A stretch of 64,000 nucleotides of DNA from Maylandia zebra (lineage: Eukaryota; Chordata; Actinopteri; Cichliformes; Cichlidae), in NCBI RefSeq assembly GCF_041146795.1, contig NC_135174.1:2167378-2231377 (forward strand), written 5' to 3'. The notes beneath the pieces were generated by a model. It saw only the letters and a list, made by a program, of their open reading frames with translations, was not told the DNA's origin and made no database searches. Shown piece by piece: positions 1 to 13,437 of this stretch. Made by a program: the position numbers and the translations under genes. Each line of letters starts with the position of its first letter. The first letter of the stretch is position 1.

Positions 1-61
1 CTCATAATGCTCAGCTCGGTAAAACTCGTCACTTTCCGATGATCGTTTTCCGGAATCTAAC

Positions 62-71
62 CCAAATATGG
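62..71. promoter_or_regulatory. CArG box 1 (serum response element) with adjacent Ets sites
   Basis: CCAAATATGG is a perfect CC(A/T)6GG SRF-binding consensus. A palindromic Ets pair, TTCCGGAA (48-55), lies 6 bp upstream. CArG plus Ets is the layout of serum response elements that bind SRF with ternary complex factors, as expected for an immediate-early gene such as egr2, whose ATG is at 701. Function is inferred from the motifs. Confidence 0.7.
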
Positions 72-106
72 AACATGGAGGGTGGGCCCATTCGTGCCGG
101 ATTCAA

Positions 107-116
107 CCTTATATGG
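107..116. promoter_or_regulatory. CArG box 2 with flanking Ets sites
   Basis: CCTTATATGG is a second perfect CArG consensus. It is flanked by Ets-type cores CCGGAT (97-102) and CCGGAATTCC (130-139). The spacing from CArG box 1 is 45 bp, centre to centre. It probably forms a composite serum response element driving egr2. Confidence 0.7.
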
Positions 117-423
117 GTTACGCCTGAGACCGGAATTCCTCCTCTTTTGATCGCAGAGCGCTATTAAACAGCATATGCGCGAGAATAAACGTGTAAACGA
201 TGATAAGACAGGTGCATCAGTGAGGGCTGCATGCGCTTTTTATTGTGTGCTCTTGCTGTCAGGTTCTGCGCAGGTTGTTGCAATTTTGCAGCAGGTGGAA
301 AAAGTCGCTCTTATCTATCCTGGAGCAACGGGCTCTCCATTGACAAGAGATTCCCTTTGAAAGCGTCATGGAGCCTTCCGGCCAATCAGCTTCTTCGTTC
401 TTCTTCGACTACCCCTCCCACTT

Positions 424-433
424 CCATATTTGG
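424..433. promoter_or_regulatory. CArG box 3, proximal promoter
   Basis: CCATATTTGG is a third perfect CArG consensus. A CRE-like TGACGTTT follows 4 bp downstream (438-445) and a TATA-like TATATA lies at 461-466. The set looks like the core promoter of egr2, with transcription probably starting near 490. Confidence 0.7.
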
Positions 434-460
434 TTAATGACGTTTTGAAAAGGTTCCCCA

Positions 461-466
461 TATATA
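461..466 (+). promoter_or_regulatory. TATA box of egr2
   Basis: TATATA lies 28 bp downstream of the third CArG box and about 235 bp upstream of the egr2 ATG. It would place transcription initiation near 490-495 and leave a 5' UTR of about 200 nt. Confidence 0.6.
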
Positions 467-700
467 CATACTAGTGTTAGGGCCCCCGTTCCCGTTACTT
501 TACACCCTTTTAACTCGATCATCAGAGCATATGAAGAACACGGAGCTCATCCTTTAACACACGCTGACTGACAGAGACATGCAGTGGTGACCCCCTGCGT
601 GGCTGGGTTACATATCCCCTATTTGTGATAAGCTTTGAGGTAAAGAACAGAAAGAACAGGACAGAGGGCAAGGAGACGCGCTAACTTCGATCCTTCTACA

Positions 701-2344
<1,644 letters not shown>

Positions 2345-3110
2345 GTTTCCGTGGAAAGCTTTGCTGTGTGAACTAAAACTAAACTAAGAAGAAAACCTAA
2401 AAAAGAAGGGTACGATCAGAACAGTTCTTCAGCTATTGTGAACTGAAGACCGCGGTCCAATCACCAGGATGGGAATAAACAAGAACTTTTGTGCAGTAGT
2501 GCGCAGATACGCACATTCTCCCATTCCTGCCGCAGAACTGAGTGAAAGACTGACACGAATGCACTTTGACTGCACAGTCTATTGAAAATACAAATAAAAA
2601 AGCCAATACAATTCATACAAAATTAATAGATAATTTGTAATGTGAAAGGGACTTTATGAAATAAAATCTAGCCAACACTTAACTAAGAGCCCAGCTTTTG
2701 TGCGCGAATGTGAAATAACTGCAATAACGTTTCCAAGAAATTAAACAATTTTAAGTTATTAAATTGACAATGAATTCATCTTAACATGTTTGTGGAACTC
2801 TTAATTTTCCCTTTAGTGCCTTGCTGTGTGTCTTTTTGTACACATACTGATTCAAGGACGCTTCTATCGCAATGTATATTTGTCCTTTCATATGTAAAGT
2901 TGGAAGACATTCTATTTTTGTACGCATTTTGTCTCGTGTAACTCCATTTGTTCAGCAGTTGTGGTTAATGTTTAAACCATGTTGGAGTGTAAATGTTTGA
3001 CTCATAGCGACTTGACCATTTTGATTTGATTTGATTTTTTGTTGTTGTCGCTGTTGTTGTTGTGATGTGTGTTTTGAGACTTATTAAATGGATCAGAATG
3101 ATAAACACAT
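2345..3110 (+). other. Probable egr2 3' UTR
   Basis: AT-rich noncoding sequence after the egr2 stop. Poly(A) signals AATAAA occur at 2593-2598 and 2660-2665. Several ATTTA-like stretches would fit a short-lived immediate-early mRNA. The exact end is not visible. Confidence 0.5.
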
Positions 3111-3791
3111 CCGGTAGAGTCCGATTGGTTCATTGCTCTAATCTGCAGCACCCGAAAGCTGCTTTTATGAGACCTACCGGGTCACTGCGCTGAAAGTAGT
3201 GAACGATACTTTTTATTTGCATTCTAAAAAGATCTGTTGACGCTGGAAATTTTAACGGGTAAATCCCACGTTGCGTCACCAATGGCATCTCTGACTCAGA
3301 CTTTTGCCCACTCAGTTTTTATTTAGGTGTCACATCAGGTTACAAACAGGCTATCATATGCAAATGATTTGTTTTACGCTCGCCGACAGCAGCAGAACAA
3401 GTCCGTCCTTTGACGCAGCGAAGGTGAAACAAAGCATTTGCGCAAACTTTAGAAGTTTAGACAAAACATGCGAAGCGCACAACATCTACATCTCACACCA
3501 CTTTGATGCGGTTCGTTACTTTAAAAATGAACTAGATCTAAGAGGAAATATATGTTTATGAGAGGCAACAACAAAGACGAACGATACTTCCACACAATTC
3601 ATGAAATGAAATCATTTTACAAGTGCTGCAACAAAGACATTTAATCCGAAAGTTCACTCTCTGGGGTTATTTGTTAGTTGAATAGTTAAAGAACTATTTT
3701 TGGAATCACGGAGACTAATCGACTTCAGGTCTATTGATCAGTGTGGAATTCCTATTCACCAGCATTTCTAGAAAAAATAGTATTAATAATA

Positions 3792-3828
<37 letters not shown>

Positions 3829-5930
3829 GCTTTGGTATATAAAGTAAATTGTGTTTAATTTGCTCCTTCAAACTGTTACTTTTACAAACTTTAATAAATA
3901 TTTTTTAATGGGTCTCCTATTTATCTTCAAATGTTTATTTTTCCGTGTGTGTGCGTGTTTTTTATTATTATTATCTGTTGTGAATCAGAAGCAAACGCCT
4001 CTCAGCAATGGGAAAACGGCGGTCACCTGTTTCCTTTCCATTTACCAAATGTCTGTATATGAATAAACACCCGGATGTGGTTCTTTTCACTTGTGGTGGA
4101 GCCGAATTATTTATGGCTGTTTTACTTGAGGCTTTTTAGTGTGTATTACACATCATAAACAGTATGTAGCGATGTAGAGTACTAAATGCTTCAGAATTTT
4201 GGTCGTATTAAGGAAAAACTGCTGTTTGCTGTGCCTTTGAGAAGTAGTGAGAGAAAACACAATTTTATTCGGGTTTCTCGTTCCCCTCAGATGGCATATA
4301 GACTCGATTTCTCTCAAAGTAAAGGGATTTCCTTGGCAATAAAGAATCTTCTATTAATGAAAATATACGATTTCATGAAAACCGTGAAATTCTTCTAAAG
4401 AGTCATTTTAATGTTACGCATGTTCAGATATTGGTTGAAATTTTGCACTGTTTTCTCAAAACTACAGTTTTAAGACTATATTCACGAAATAATTTTGTAC
4501 ACACTCCATAAAAATACTGTTTACTAATGAGAAAAATGCAACTATGTCCAACCCCTGCCTGACTGCCTTGAAAGTCCAGAAAAATGAGAAAAATATGAAG
4601 TAAAAGCAGAAAAGCAGACCGCAGCCGCACACCGTCCTTTCTACCTGTTTCTGTGTAAAGCTGAACGTAAGTTAACCTGAGACTGGGTTGTCCAATTTGT
4701 CTTCTACGTTTTTCTTTCTTTGTTTTCAGTCTGAGACGATTGGCTGGCAAAAAGTGATTTCGATATTTCCTAGTGTTCTATATTTGTTTTACATTTTCTT
4801 TTTCTCTTTTTTGATAAATCGAGCGTAGTCAACAGGAATTGAGACGAAATAAAGAAATGACCTGTTTTTGAAAGTGTCTCTTGTACCCGAGTCCGTTCTG
4901 GCCATTTATCCTGATAAAACTGTGATGTTAAATTTGTTGCCATTACTGCTGCGCTCTTCGTTTTAATGACACATTTTACGCAGATAAATAAAGGATATAA
5001 AGTGACTTCACTAAAACCCGATTGCAGATTCTACTTTGGCAGTAAAGTTGTATGCGAGAAAGTGATACGGACAAACACTTTCTGGCATACAGACACACGC
5101 ACAGCCTTGCAAACAGTATGCTTTAGCTGTCTGTCTGTAGGGGGCAGCGTCAAAAATACGTGGAACAACCGGTTTTCGGGCTGCTGTTTGTGCTATTCTT
5201 GGCCCTTACTGCGTTTTTGATCGTTGGTGTTTTTCATCCTTTTCTCTTTTGTGGTGAGCGTCAACATTTAACTGTTGTCTATTTATCTGTTGCATGTCTG
5301 CATGCAAACGCATCTGCATGGGTTGCATACCCACATTCCTTTGCTGTATGTAGCCAAATACGTACATGAATGAAAGCTAACAGTACTGTGATTATTTTTG
5401 AGATTCACTCTTAGAGGACAAACCCAGAAACCTTGAGCTAAAAACCGAAGTCTGCAAAAGCTGAGAGCCAAAAGTAATATTTCAAGTCTTGATTTCATCT
5501 ACTTGGAAATGTAAGGAAAAGAATAATTATGGGTTTATTTATAGTAAATTCAGTTTGCTGTGTTATGATATAATGTTAGCCAACATGAAATGCATATATG
5601 CTTCTACATGGGTCAGTATAGTAGTGTGACCATTAGCTCCCAGTGACTTTTACAAATTCGTTAGGATGGTGATGGTTGCCTAATTGATATTAGTTCAGAC
5701 AAAGGCCTATTTCTGTTAAAAGGGAGTTCTTGCTTCCTGCAATCACCAAGTGTTTGCTCACAGGTGATCAGCTGATCAGGCTCTCTCTATAATATTGTCC
5801 TATCTTCACTCTACAGTATAAAAAACATTGATCTGAACTGTTACTATATGAATAAAACTAAACTGAAGTGAAAGATGTTTGAACGTTCACGCCCACTCTA
5901 GCTTCATTACAACAGTTCAGTTCAATTTTT
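3111..5930. other. Intergenic, no gene recognised
   Basis: No coding similarity is seen. It holds an AT-rich trinucleotide tract (TAA/AAT) at about 3781-3825 and an octamer ATGCAAAT at 3358-3365 in a comparatively GC-balanced stretch (3120-3560). That stretch could be conserved regulatory DNA of egr2, but this cannot be tested here. Confidence 0.4.
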
Positions 5931-6640
5931 TTAAAATTTATATTATTCTTTTATTTATAGTCCCAAATCACAACATCAGTCGCCTCAAGGCCCTTTATAT
6001 TTTAAGGTAAAGACCCTAATAATACAAAGAAAACCCCAACAAACAGACAACCGCCTGAACAAGCACTTGGTGAGAGTGGGAAGAAAAAACTTGCTTTTAA
6101 CAGGAAAAAACCTCCAGCAGAACCAGGTTGAGGGAGGAGGCGGGGCCATCTCTCACGACTGATTGGGGGTGAGGGTAGGAAGGTGGGATAAAGACGCACT
6201 GCAGAAGAAATGATTAAATGCAGAGTGGTGTATAAATGCATATTAAATGAAAAAACTGAGTGAAGAAGAAACACTCAGGGCATCATGGGAGCAGTTTAGG
6301 TCTTTTGCACCGTAAATAAGGGAGGCGATCCATGTCACCTGATCCAGTCCTAACTATCCAAAAGGAAAGTTTTAACCCTAATCTTAAAAGTAGAGAGTGT
6401 GTCTGTCTGAAAGCTCGTTCCACCAAAGAGGGGCCTGGAAACTGAAGGCTCTGCCTCCCATTCTACTTTTAACTACTGTAAGAACCCCAAGGAAACCAGC
6501 AGTCAGAGGGCAAAGTGCTCTATTGATAAGGTACTACAAGGCTTTTTGGATGGGATGGGGCCTGATTTTTCAAGGCCTTGTATGTGAGTTGGATGATTTT
6601 AAGTTGGATTTGGGATTGAATGAGTGAAGCCAGCCTTTTT
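5930..6640. repeat. Abundant teleost interspersed repeat, copy 1
   Basis: Contains the block around 6060-6150 with AACAGGAAAAAACCTCCAGC and GGCGGGGCCATCT, and the later block GCTCTGCCTCCCATTCTACT near 6447. Both are phrases I recognise from a high-copy fish repeat whose class I cannot name. A second, shorter copy lies at 47120-47330 in this window and shares the first block closely. Confidence 0.6.
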
Positions 6641-6949
6641 GATAAAGCACATAGTCGTGGCAGGATCAGGTGACTCTGAATGGTCCCTTAATTAAGCTGC
6701 AGTGGGTGGAGGCTGCTGGGAGCTCCCCATGATGCACTGGGTGTTTCTTCCTCACTGACCGTGTGATTACACATCATGAATTATTACTAATCTCTCCTCT
6801 ACAGTGTGGTTTTTGTCTAGTCTTTCTCCCGTCACCAGGTCGCAGAGGATGGTTGCCTTTCCATGAGTTTGCCTTTACTGGCAGTTTCTTCTTTTTAAAA
6901 GTGGGAAGGAAGATTTTTGCTCAAAGGGAGCTGTTTGATTCGGGATTTT

Positions 6950-7230
6950 CTCAGATTGTCTCAGTCTTTCCATCTTGGTCAGTCGCTGTGAAAATCATCA
7001 ACTCTGCCACCGTCTCCACACCATACATCATAGCAGGTCTCACTGCTATCTTGTCAATCTTCCCTTTCCTTCTTGCTGCTTTCTTTTGTTACAAATTACC
7101 CCTGAAACTAATCTCCACCCACACCACCCTGTCTGCACTCTTCTCTTCAGCTCTCCTGTTCACTGCCCATTGCTTTGGATGGTTGAGCCCAAGTATTTCA
7201 GCTCATCTTCACTATCTCTACTCCATGTCT
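6950..7230 (-). mobile_element. RTE/Rex3-like LINE reverse-transcriptase remnant
   Basis: On the minus strand, positions around 7010-7060 translate as KIDKIAVRPAMMYG. This matches the end of RTE-clade reverse transcriptases (pattern K-Y-K-x-x-V-R-P-A-M-x-Y-G). No intact frame remains. Confidence 0.6.
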
Positions 7231-7690
7231 ACTCACCTTTCCACCTCCTCTTTCTTGGCATGAGCTGCTGCCTACTGATCATTAGTCTGCTTCTTAATCT
7301 CGCATTTAAAAAAATCTGTCAATGTAACTTTTAACTGTGACCCTCTGCAGTCAACAATTGAGCAAACCACTGTACTGTCACTGTATCAGCACATGCAGTA
7401 GCTTTCAAACTGGTATTTTACTCTGCGAAAAATGAATTAATAATTGATCAAATGAAAAAATGAAGTGTAATCTCTATCAACATTTGTTTTCATGTGTTAT
7501 TCTGTCCTTCCCTTTTTCTTTGTCATTTTGTTGTGTTATTTTCTTCCTTTTCCTTGTTTGCTCCTGGTGTCTAATTTCATTCATGGAATTCTGTGTTCAT
7601 ATTTTTTGTATTAACAGGAGTAACTTAAACCATTCTAGTGGCTCTCTTTAGTTTGCTGTTTACCAGTCAGTGCTTTCTATTGCATCAGGA

Positions 7691-7706
7691 ACATTACCTC
7701 AGAATC
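7691..7706. repeat. Target-site duplication of the Penelope-like insertion, left
   Basis: ACATTACCTCAGAATC here is repeated exactly at 9929-9944, bracketing the insertion. Confidence 0.8.
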
Positions 7707-7821
7707 CAGACACTTTTCTTTCCGAGCTCCTTAGACTACGATGACCAGGATGACTGAGAACCTTCACAGACATATTGTCGTACATTTTGAGAGGAACGTT
7801 TCGGAAACATTCACTACGGAG

Positions 7822-8789
7822 TAGGGCTGGGCCATATCATACCGTTCACGGTAATACCGGTATAATGTTGGGCAACGATAAGAAAATGAGATATCGCGAT
7901 AGAATACAGAATATAGAATAAAATAAATATAAATATAGAATAAAACACGCAGGCGCAGTGCCTTTGTTTTCATACGCGCATGGCGGAAAAAGTATGGCGG
8001 CGATGGAGAATGAGAAGCGCGAGAGCGGATCGTTGAGTGAAACAGATGAACCAGAACTGGTTTGTAAAAATGCTGCAGCTTCACTGGTGTGGAACTGGTT
8101 TAGCTTTCCCCCGTCAGATACACAACAAAGCACTATTTTTGGTAGCGCATGCTAGCGGGCCGTCGTTATTACCGTGTTGTTTGGAAAATATGGCGCACTT
8201 AAAATCAATCCTTTGATTTTCCTGAAAGTCGACAGAGCCCCTTATAATCCCGTGTGCCTTATGTATGAACTCTGGTTGTGTTTACTGACCTCGAAACGAT
8301 TTTATGTGCAAGGCGCTCGAAAATCTGTCAAATGTTTCAGTGCGACTTTGCTGAGCTACGAAGCCACAACGTTTGATGGATTGTCGGAGCATTACGGCTA
8401 TCGTAGGCGGAGCCTCGCGGAGTGATACGTACTGTGCTTCAACATAATGTTACCGTGTTGTGTGTGTATAACTGTTTTTAAGTTTTGTGGATATTCTACA
8501 TGGTTATGCTGAGGATATGTCGGCCAGTTTCCACTGGAAATGCCTTTTGGTTAAACTGTCAGCGAGGAATTTGCATTTGCACTGTTACATTTTTATATAA
8601 CTTTAATGCACATAAAAAACAGCTGCTTGTTTAAGTGAAAATACATTGATGGGGTTTTTTTTTCACTAATAAAGCTGTGGAGTTGTAAAGTATTTTGTCT
8701 CACGTCAATTATATCGTCAGTTATATCGTTATAGCAAATTTTCAAATTTATTTTGTGATAAATATTTTTGGCCATATCTCCCTGCTCTA
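7822..8789 (+). mobile_element. Nested hAT-type non-autonomous transposon (968 bp)
   Basis: Flanked by the exact 8 bp duplication CTACGGAG (7814-7821 and 8790-8797), the hAT signature. The ends are imperfect inverted repeats beginning TAGGGCTGGGCCATAT and TAGAGCAGGGAGATAT. Inside, 7981-8150 can be read as MAAMENEKRESGSLSE and then SLVWNWFSF, resembling the N-terminus and start of the BED finger of ZBED1-like hAT transposases. The frame then stops, so this is an internally deleted derivative. Confidence 0.8.
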
Positions 8790-8869
8790 CTACGGAGTCA
8801 GAACCTACACAACACAGAGAAGAACACACACCTGAGAGCAGTCAGGAAAAATGGGTGAAGAACTTTTCT

Positions 8870-9800
8870 CACTGAACCTGAAAAGAAAGTGTTAGCCAAA
8901 GGACTCAATTTTGCCATTTCTCCTCAACAGCTGTCCATAGTGGACCTCATCACAGCCACAGAAACAGCCATGCGGACTGATAAAATATCACAAACAGAAG
9001 CAGAGCAAATCAGGATGAAAGTTTCTGCCACCCTCTCCAGTCCCTCCGTCTAACCTCACAGTACAAGAAAAAGAAGGCCGTCGCTTCCTGAGCAAAGACC
9101 ACAACATCACCATATTACCAGCTGACAAAGGAAGGTACACCGTGGTTCTAAACACAACGGGTTACCACACAAAGATCACTACACTCCTCAGTGACAACAA
9201 TACCTACGAAGCCTTAAAGCGAGACCCCACAAGCAGCTACAAAAAGAAAGTTATAGCTTGCCTTCAAGACTTTGAAAAGGACAAAACCATTGACCGCCCT
9301 ACATATCATCACCTTTACCCAGGGGATGCCATACTCTGCATTTGTGGACTTCCTAAGATCCACAAGGAAGCTGTCCCACTCAGACCCATAGTCAGTAGCA
9401 TAAACTCAGCCACTTACAACATTGCTAAACACCTTGCTACCATCCTGGCACCTCTTGTGGGGAACACCCTACACCACATCAAGAACTCCACCGACTTCAC
9501 CGACAAGGTCCAGAAACTTACCCTGGATCCAGATGAAACCATGGTGTCCTTTGATGTAGTCTCTCTCTTCACTTGCATACCCACCACGGAGGCCGTGGAG
9601 ACTGTCAGAAAATGACTACAAGAAGACAGCTCCTTGGAGGACAGGACCAACTTCACACCCGATCAGATCTGCACACTGTTAGACCTCTGCCTCACCACTA
9701 CATATTTAAGTACAACGAAGGCTTCTACAGACAAAAACATGGCTGTGCCATGGGCTCCCCCGTGGCACTCCCACAGAGCTTAAATGTGGGACTCTCCACC
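8870..9800 (+). pseudogene. Penelope-like reverse transcriptase fragment
   Basis: Pieces in several frames match PLE reverse transcriptase: an N-terminal piece near 8870-9050, a 157-codon open stretch at 9142-9615 with GLPKIHKEAVPLRPIVSS and VSFDVVSLFTCIPTTEAV, and a third piece, 9620-9770, with FYRQKHGCAMGSPVA. Stops and frameshifts separate them. The GIY-YIG endonuclease end is missing, and the sequence jumps directly to the 3' terminal repeat after about 9780. Confidence 0.8.
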
Positions 9801-9944
9801 ATTTGACCTTAGAACTGAAGAACTTTCTCGGATGAGAGGTGAAACATCTTCAAGCAACTTAAAGAAGTTCAGATGCTTTTCTTTCCAAGCTCCTTAGACT
9901 ACGATGACCTGGATGAGAACCTTCACAGACATTACCTCAGAATC

Positions 9945-11350
9945 ACAACCAATTAAAATATTAATGAAAACATTAAATGAAATATCTATGTAATATTTTT
10001 AATTATTATTTTTTCTAAAAGTAGATCAAGCACAAAATTTCAATAATTATCCACCTGTGTTTGCAGGTGCCTAATGGTGCAGTAGACTATGTAAAAATCA
10101 TTCAAGAAATTTTTACAGGAAAGTTTTTACAGGCAGCTACTATTTTATTTATTTTATTTTATTGCTGCCAAAATGGTTTCGGCATTTTCAGGGCGTATGG
10201 CTGATAAGTTGCTGGCCTATCTGAGCCTCTGATAGTGACTCCAACAATCACAGTCACAGTTCAAACCCTCAGTAGCGATTTTTCCCTGGCAGTTGGTAAT
10301 CTCCTTTGACATTAAACAAAGTGTTTGTGAGATGTGGAAAAAGCAGCAGGAAGGTAACAAGTGAGATGCAGTGTGAATTTTTCACCCACTATTATGACAT
10401 ATAAAAATATGATAAAAAATATATATTAATATACTAAAATGCATAAAACCATTATTCTTTTTTTATTTTTGTGAAGTGTGCTCCTGTATTTCCAAATAAA
10501 AGGCTTTGCTTTAAAAACTGCTTATAAAAGTATAATATATTCAGATTAAACTGAAACACATCATTTGATTCTTCTTCAACAGTTTACAAAACTTCACCCT
10601 AATCCAAGAGTGATGTGAACAACAGTTCGATCCCTTTCCTTATTTGGGTTTTAGAGTCAGAGTCATAACAACGTTAGTCATACTTGTTGGCTTCTTTCTG
10701 AAAACACTTCCTTCAATCGACTTTAACCAAAAAAGGAAACAACTGCTCAATAAACAATTTATAAGTCAGAGATGCCAATACAAACGATTCTTTTCCTCTT
10801 TTAATCTCCAGTCGCTTCTAAAGCCTCCTCATGGGAGATGCTATATCTGTTTTCTGAGATATAACTTGACAGTGGCTAGGTGACACTGTTAATCGGTTAA
10901 CTGGTTCATCCTTACAAGTTGTCGAGTTGTTAAAGTTTCTGTTGAATGTGTGCGTGTTTCAGTTACTATCGATAAACCAGTTCATCTTTTTATTTATAAC
11001 ATGGATGTATCTCCGATCACAGGGGACTAGTTTTACAGTAACATCTTCTTTAGAGGCTCTTGTCTCCGTTTTAGTCTTTTAGAAACTTTTGTTTGCTCTG
11101 TTATGTTTTAATATTTATGTTAATAGTAATTAAGGACAAAGCTTTTTAGTTTACACAATGGGGCTCTTGGGCTCTAAGTGCACAGAGAAATATTCCACTG
11201 CTTTGTGTTCAGATTACGTCAGTGAAGCTGCTGACTATAGCAAAGAAAACGTGATCGTTTATTAGACACAAAGTAACCTTTAGCCGTCACTAGATTGTAT
11301 CAGGCCCTCCTTTTGGGAATCTGTACACTATATTACTGTTACTGTCAGCT
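9945..11350. other. Intergenic, AT-rich, nothing recognised
   Basis: No coding similarity and no clear repeat ends. Short open frames, for example at 10644-10883, lack family features. Confidence 0.4.
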
Positions 11351-11359
11351 CCAGGAGTA

Positions 11360-12236
11360 CGACGAGTAAGTAAGTAAGTAAAATTTATTTAAATAGCACA
11401 TTTCACAGATAAAAATCACAAAGTGCTTCACAATAAGATCAGACATACAAGTCAAAATGAATTAAAAGCCCGTTTGTATAAAAATGTCTTCAGCTGCTTT
11501 TTAAAGGAGTCAGTAGAGTCTAGACAGCGTAAAGGCAACGGCAGAGAGTTCCACAGCCTCGGTGCCTGAAAAGCCCGATCCCCACATGTTTTAAACCTAG
11601 TACGTGGGACCACCAGTAGCCTCTGACTTGAAGACCTAAGTGCTCGGGATGAAGCATGAGGTTTCAACAGGTCAGAGATATACTGGGGAGCTTCACCGTG
11701 CAGAGCTCTAAAAGTTACAACGAAAATTTTAAAATGAACCCTAAAATTTACAGGCAACCAATGAAGAGAAGCCAAAACTGGAATAATGTGTGACCTCTTG
11801 TTTGTACCAGTTAAAAGTCTTGCCGCTGCATTCTGTACAGACTGAAGGCGATCCAGAGCTGATTTGTTGAGACGCGTAAAAAGACCGTTACAATAATCCA
11901 AACGAGAAGAGATAAAAGCATGAGTAATCATCTCAAGTTCTGCCTTTGACACCAGTAGCCTGAGTTTAGAAATGTTTCTTAGATGATAAAAACTGTTCCG
12001 GACAAGTTGTTTAGAGTGTTTCTCAAGAGACATCGAACTGTCAAATACAACACCTAAGTTTCTGAGACTCGACTGAAATGAAGGGTCTAAAAAACTGATA
12101 CTGCCTAATTTCTGAGAGCATGTGATCAGGTGCAATAATCAAAGTTTCTGGTTTATCTGCATTTAACTGAAGGAAACTGTCATTTAACCATTGTTTGATT
12201 TCTGACAGACAATTATTTAAACAAGACAATTTATAC
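11360..12236 (-). mobile_element. L2-type LINE, 3' end of the reverse-transcriptase ORF and tail
   Basis: Minus-strand frames 12236-12120 and 12135-11452 (joined only by a shift) give the C-terminal region of CR1/L2 reverse transcriptases: FISSRLDYCNGL, LQSVQNAAARLLTG, ASLHWLPVNFR and RAFQAPRLWNSLP. The TAA stop is followed by a short 3' UTR ending in a (CTTA)n tail, seen on + as TAAG repeats at about 11366-11380. The 5' part is truncated, as usual for LINEs. Confidence 0.85.
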
Positions 12237-12238
12237 AA

Positions 12239-12840
12239 CGAGGAGTACAAGACACTGATCCAAGATTTTCTTGAACGCTGTCAATCCAACTACTTGCATT
12301 TTAACACCAACAAAACCAGAGAGTTAGTGATGGTAGTATTTGTATTTGTATTCTATTTTTATCTTATTGTATATTTATTTTATTTTATTCTACTGTATAT
12401 AGTATTTTATTTTATTCTATTCTGTACAGCTGTGTACTGTATTTATTCTTATTGTATTCTAATTTTTGCCTCATAACTCTTGCACTGTCCACTTCCTGCT
12501 GTGACAAAACAAATTTCCCACGTGTGGGACTAATAAAGGTTATCTTATCTTATCTTATCTTATGGTCTTCAGGGGCTGCACAGAGAAGAGGGACACTTTG
12601 AATCTGGACAGAATGGTGAGGAAGGCAGCCTCCTCTGTTTGCATAGCGCTGAAGAGCCTAACAGACCAGCGGGCAGTAAGCGGAGCAGCATCACTAACAG
12701 CCTGCAGTTGGTTTCCTGCTCCACGGACAGACCAAGGAGATCATTCCTCCCACAGGGCACGCGACTTGCTAACGCCAGTGGGTGGGTGTAGAGACTTTAA
12801 CATTACTGTCAGCATTTCTCACTGTTCCACAGTCTAATGC
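12239..12840 (+). mobile_element. Rex1/CR1-like LINE reverse-transcriptase fragments, interrupted
   Basis: At 12239-12325 the sequence reads DFLERCQSNYLHFNTNKTREL, and at 12585-12680 it reads LDRMVRKAASSVCIALKSL. These two motifs belong to the same family of LINE reverse transcriptase. Between them lies a T-rich block (12330-12563) ending in (TTATC)n that looks like an independent LINE or SINE tail inserted into the copy. Confidence 0.6.
12330..12563 (+). repeat. LINE-tail-like repeat with (TTATC)n end, copy 1
   Basis: AT-rich run followed by AATTTCCCACGTGTGGGAC, AATAAAGG and four TTATC units. A diverged copy, with CCCCACGTGTGGGACACA, lies at about 35575-35770. The palindrome CCCACGTGTGGG is the conserved landmark. 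Confidence 0.6.
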
Positions 12841-13199
12841 ACACTGTTCACCATGCACCTTTATCAAAAGGTTATCTATAGTGGACTTTTAAATTTGTAG
12901 CTTTATATTAAAATATAGAAACATTCTATTTATTGGTGTTTATTATTATATGTCTATAATATTTGTGGATATTGCTGGAATGTAGAATCTGTGTAGTGCT
13001 CTCAGTGTAAGGTTGGCTGTCACGAAGAACAAAAAGGGAAACAAAAATGGTGTTTTATCTCCCACTGTTCCCAACGCGGGTCATCTCATCGCTCATTTTC
13101 TCTTATTGTAGTCTTTAACTTACAATTTAAGCACCGTTAGGCAACTGTTGTTATGATTTTGTGCGACATAATTGAACCTCAGAATCATGGGATGACAGA

Positions 13200-13330
13200 G
13201 AGCAAAAAGGCATCCAAAGAAGAAATATCCTTCAAAGAGTCTGGAGAACTATTCCTGAAGACTACTCAGAGAAATTACTAGAAAGCTTCGCTAGAAGAGT
13301 TCAGACCATGATGAAGAATAAAGGCGATTA
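13200..13330 (+). mobile_element. Tc1-like transposase C-terminal remnant
   Basis: The stretch GTCTGGAGAACTATTCCTGA and what follows reads as VWRTIPEDYSEKLLESFARR, the C-terminal tail of a Tc1-like transposase. The rest is not recognisable. Confidence 0.5.
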
Positions 13331-13437
13331 TTTTTGTTTATACACTGTATTTCTATTTATTTTCCATATGCTTCTACTTTCCCTAGCAGAATAAGAAAAA
13401 TCAGGAGTGGCTTGTGAATATTGCAAAATACTGTACG

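Larger units (their letters stand above)
7707..9928 (+). mobile_element. Penelope-like retroelement insertion (with nested hAT)
   Basis: Bounded by a 16 bp TSD (7691-7706 and 9929-9944) and by a roughly 55 bp terminal direct repeat with the core AGCTCCTTAGACTACGATGA (7724-7743 and about 9887-9906). Such LTR-like repeats are typical of Penelope-like elements. The interior encodes PLE-type reverse transcriptase, broken by stops and shifts. A hAT-type element (7822-8789) later inserted into it. Confidence 0.8.
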
